Shown here: positions 61,969-64,000 of the stretch, in pieces
Numbering within the stretch: position 1 is the first letter of the stretch
Layout: each line of letters begins with the position of its first letter
From: Marivirga arenosa
GTDB taxonomy: Bacteria; Bacteroidota; Bacteroidia; Cytophagales; Cyclobacteriaceae
Length of the DNA stretch: 64,000 nucleotides
Assembly: GCF_030503895.2 (NCBI RefSeq)
Contig: NZ_CP129970.2
Span: 1,614,001 to 1,678,000, forward strand
Reading direction: 5' to 3'
The notes under the pieces: generated by a model
What the model was told of the DNA's origin: nothing
What the model saw: only the letters and a program-made list of their open reading frames with translations
The model's database searches: none
Position numbers and translations under genes: made by a program

Positions 61969-62565
61969 TTAATATTTTATTTTCTCGATTATAGCCTTCA
62001 CTAATTGCTGATGGCTTTCTTCTAATGTTTGATTTGCAGTATCAACGGCAACATCTGGATTTTGCGGTTCATCGAAGGGAGCGCTAATACCAGTAAAATC
62101 TGGAATCTCTCCTTTTCTGGCCTTTGCATATAAGCCTTTCACATCTCTCTTTTCACAGACCTCAACTGGGCAATCTACATATACTTCTACATACCCATCA
62201 CCAATAATGTCTTTCGCCATTTTCCGAATATCTTCTGTAGGGCTAATGAAAGAACAAATAGTTACCAAACCCGCATTCATAAATAGCTTAGCGGTTTCAG
62301 CAGCTCTTCTAATATTTTCAGTTCTGTCCTGAGGAGAAAACCCAAGATTATTATTGATGCCAGTTCGCATATTGTCTCCATCCAACAACTGTGTGAGATA
62401 GCCTTCTTCATGTAAGCTGTTTTCTAATGCTCTAGCTAAGGTACTTTTGCCTGAACCCGATAGGCCCACCATCCAGATGACGATAGACTTTTGATTTAGC
62501 ATTTTCTCTTTATCCGAGCGACTAAGTATAGTATCGAATATGGGATAAATATTTTCCAAACTCAT
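61969..62565 (-). CDS. cysC: Adenylylsulfate kinase CysC
   Basis: CysC phosphorylates adenylylsulfate to PAPS. The 198-residue protein has Walker A GLSGSGKSTLARAL, LDGDNMRTGINNNLGFS and FISPTEDIRKMAKD, standard for the family. It heads the set cysC-cysD-cysN. A kinase together with PAPS phosphatase cysQ and no PAPS reductase in view suggests PAPS for sulfotransferases or for assimilation completed elsewhere. Confidence 0.95.
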   Translation of the reverse strand: MSLENIYPIFDTILSRSDKEKMLNQKSIVIWMVGLSGSGKSTLARALENSLHEEGYLTQLLDGDNMRTGINNNLGFSPQDRTENIRRAAETAKLFMNAGLVTICSFISPTEDIRKMAKDIIGDGYVEVYVDCPVEVCEKRDVKGLYAKARKGEIPDFTGISAPFDEPQNPDVAVDTANQTLEESHQQLVKAIIEKIKY

Positions 62566-62619
62566 ATAATTTTTGGCAAAGTTAATAGGATAAAATTATA
62601 CTAATAAGCATTTGTTGCG

Positions 62620-62627
62620 TAATTTTG
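62620..62627 (+). promoter_or_regulatory. Possible cysQ -7 box TAATTTTG
   Basis: TAATTTTG matches TAnnTTTG and lies 113 bases before the chosen cysQ start, in the gap between the divergent cysC and cysQ genes. Confidence 0.4.
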
Positions 62628-62740
62628 CAGCTTTCCAAAAATATTTAAACCCTATTGGGTTTGTAGGCTAATAGAGCAAGATTCTGGAGAAATTTTTTTT
62701 TAATAATTCCACTTTGGAATTGAAATTCATTAGTTCACTT

Positions 62741-63508
62741 ATGCAAATTGAAAATTTAGTAGAAGAAGTAAAGGCAATAGCTTTAAATGCTGGGGCTGCC
62801 ATCATGAAAATTTATGCTGATGCAGACCTTAGCCAGGTAGTAGATTATAAAGCGGATGATAGTCCCTTAACCTTGGCAGATGAGGCGGCAGATAAAGTGA
62901 TCAAAAAAGGATTGGAAGAGCTTTCTGTTCAATATCCAATTTTATCAGAAGAGGGTAAAAAGATGTCCTATGAGGAGCGTAAAGAATGGGATACTTTTTG
63001 GTTAGTGGACCCTTTGGATGGGACAAAAGAATTTATCAAAAGAAATGGTCAGTTCACGGTTAATATTGCCTTGATAAAAAATCATTTTCCAATTATGGGA
63101 GTGATTTATGTTCCTGCTACAGATACTTTTTACTACGGTAGCGAACAAGGTGCTTTCAAAGAAGTAGGGGGAGAAAAAACAGAGCTGAAAGTCAACCAAA
63201 AGAATTCGGATAGAATTGCTGTAAGAAGTGCTTCTCACGCTTCTCCTGAGGAGGATGAGTTGCTAGCGAAATATGATGTAAAAGACAGTATTTCTAAAGG
63301 AAGTTCTTTGAAGTTTTGCATGGTGGCTGAAGGTAAAGCAGATATTTATTATCGTCATGGGCCAACTATGGAATGGGATACAGGTGCTGGCCAAGCTATA
63401 CTTGAAGCTGCAGGTGGTAAAATATACAAAGGCAATACAGAGGAGGAACGTTTCAATTACAATAAAGAAAACCTATTAAATGGGAGCTTTCTTTGTTTAG
63501 GATTTTAG
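62741..63508 (+). CDS. cysQ: 3'(2'),5'-bisphosphate nucleotidase CysQ
   Basis: CysQ hydrolyses PAP (and PAPS) and so recycles the by-product of sulfate transfer. The 255-residue protein has the metal-binding motifs ILSEEGK, WLVDPLDGTKEFIKRNGQFT and EWDTGAGQAILEAAGG of the inositol-monophosphatase superfamily. The ATG giving MQIENLVEEV is chosen over an upstream in-frame TTG. It is divergent from cysC. Confidence 0.94.
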   Translation: MQIENLVEEVKAIALNAGAAIMKIYADADLSQVVDYKADDSPLTLADEAADKVIKKGLEELSVQYPILSEEGKKMSYEERKEWDTFWLVDPLDGTKEFIKRNGQFTVNIALIKNHFPIMGVIYVPATDTFYYGSEQGAFKEVGGEKTELKVNQKNSDRIAVRSASHASPEEDELLAKYDVKDSISKGSSLKFCMVAEGKADIYYRHGPTMEWDTGAGQAILEAAGGKIYKGNTEEERFNYNKENLLNGSFLCLGF

Positions 63509-63550
63509 AGTCTAGAGTCTAGAGTCTAGAATCTAGATTCTTAGATCTTT
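63507..63550. repeat. Intergenic TCTAGA-type element after cysQ
   Basis: Three tandem GAGTCTA units run into a TCTAGAATCTAGATTC palindrome immediately after the cysQ stop codon; the same type occurs near guaB and cysN. Confidence 0.7.
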
Positions 63551-63561
63551 TATCTACACTA

Positions 63562-64000
63562 CTAACTATCGTAAATACTCATCTCAATTTTAAAATCCAC
63601 TTCAATATTTTCATTGACTTTCACCATTCCGAAGAATTTCTCTGGAGCTTTAAGGCCAAAGTCAGTTATGCAGATTTGCATGGTGGTAGTGCAGGCTAAT
63701 AGATTGTCTTGAAAATTATTTTGGATGTCAACAAAGTAAGTTTTTTGTTCACCAGCCATTTCGATTATGATTTCGGCAGTGTTATGATTTATGATTTTCT
63801 GAACTTGAAAAATGATATAAGGATATTGCTCATAGTCGAGTAGATCGTGAAAATCTTCGGTCATCTGGCTGTTTGGGCAAGTAAAGTTGATGACTTTTAA
63901 AAAAAGAGCCTCATGCTTAATAATAAAATTTTCTCCTTTTTGTTGATAGGTAATTTCGAGTTCTTCAATTGGCAATTCAGCGGAATAAGTACATCTAAAT
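63562..64000 (-). CDS. YceI-like protein, 5' end beyond the window
   Basis: The visible 145 codons stay open to the window edge, so the N-terminus is missing. The sequence alternates beta strands and ends FGMVKVNENIEVDFKIEMSIYDS, resembling the YceI lipid-binding barrel, in which the NxxVDFxI-type ending is common. The strand with LLACTTTMQICITDFGLKAPEKF fits the same fold. YceI proteins carry isoprenoids in the periplasm; the identification is moderate. Confidence 0.6.
   Translation of the reverse strand, partial: FRCTYSAELPIEELEITYQQKGENFIIKHEALFLKVINFTCPNSQMTEDFHDLLDYEQYPYIIFQVQKIINHNTAEIIIEMAGEQKTYFVDIQNNFQDNLLACTTTMQICITDFGLKAPEKFFGMVKVNENIEVDFKIEMSIYDS

Noticed and set aside
1-64000. 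tRNA and rRNA genes
   Set aside because: I saw no cloverleaf with a T-loop GTTCRA pattern and no rRNA-like sequence.

Overview
The window is AT-rich DNA from a member of the Bacteroidota, most likely a marine Cytophagales (Marivirga-like; a guess). The evidence is a TonB-dependent receptor, a giant secreted protein ending in a type IX secretion (Por) tail, a BamA/TamB-like pair, a tyrosine recombinase with the N-terminal domain typical of the phylum, and TAnnTTTG promoter boxes.

Left flank (1-26.2 kb) is ordinary chromosome: a lipid/multidrug ABC exporter, truA, a TonB receptor, a TPM-domain protein, a PA0069-type radical SAM protein, a quinone oxidoreductase, a TamA/TamB-like outer-membrane pair, a TPR histidine kinase with its LuxR-type response regulator, and a 5.4-kb mosaic adhesin-like gene followed by a small lipoprotein and a strong terminator.

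Centre (26.3-50.05 kb) is a gene-cassette array of the integron type. Twenty-one well-defined cassettes, plus two decayed ones at the distal (left) end, are separated by attC-like imperfect palindromes (69 to about 320 bp). In nearly every cassette the first 7-10 bases (GTT...) are the complement of the R'' box at its own other end, the mark of circular cassettes joined at G|TT. Three cassettes occur as identical copies (484 bp x3, 758 bp x2, 643 bp x2) in permuted order. The cassettes carry mostly small membrane or secreted proteins of unknown function, two proteins with PD-(D/E)XK-like nuclease motifs, a HigBA pair, an XRE-ImmA/IrrE pair in reverse orientation, and an ABC-F protein in first position with a possible leader hairpin. 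An ORF-less group II intron sits inside an attC R'' box. At the proximal (right) end, only 46 bp from the first cassette, lies a 388-aa tyrosine recombinase transcribed toward the array. It has the full R-K-H-R-H-Y set but lacks the roughly 40-residue insertion that defines IntI. Either this is an integron run by a non-IntI recombinase, or an array without its IntI next to an unrelated Xer-like enzyme. This is the main novelty candidate.

Right flank (51.3-64 kb): a zinc-ribbon protein divergent from the recombinase, a 650-bp non-coding stretch of palindromic repeats, guaB with a hairpin directly before its start, a CstA-type transporter, a Doc toxin-antitoxin pair, a class V aminotransferase with recX, a vanadium-haloperoxidase/PAP2-type protein, and a sulfate-activation set (cysC, cysD, cysN on one strand, cysQ divergent) ending in a YceI-like gene cut by the window edge.
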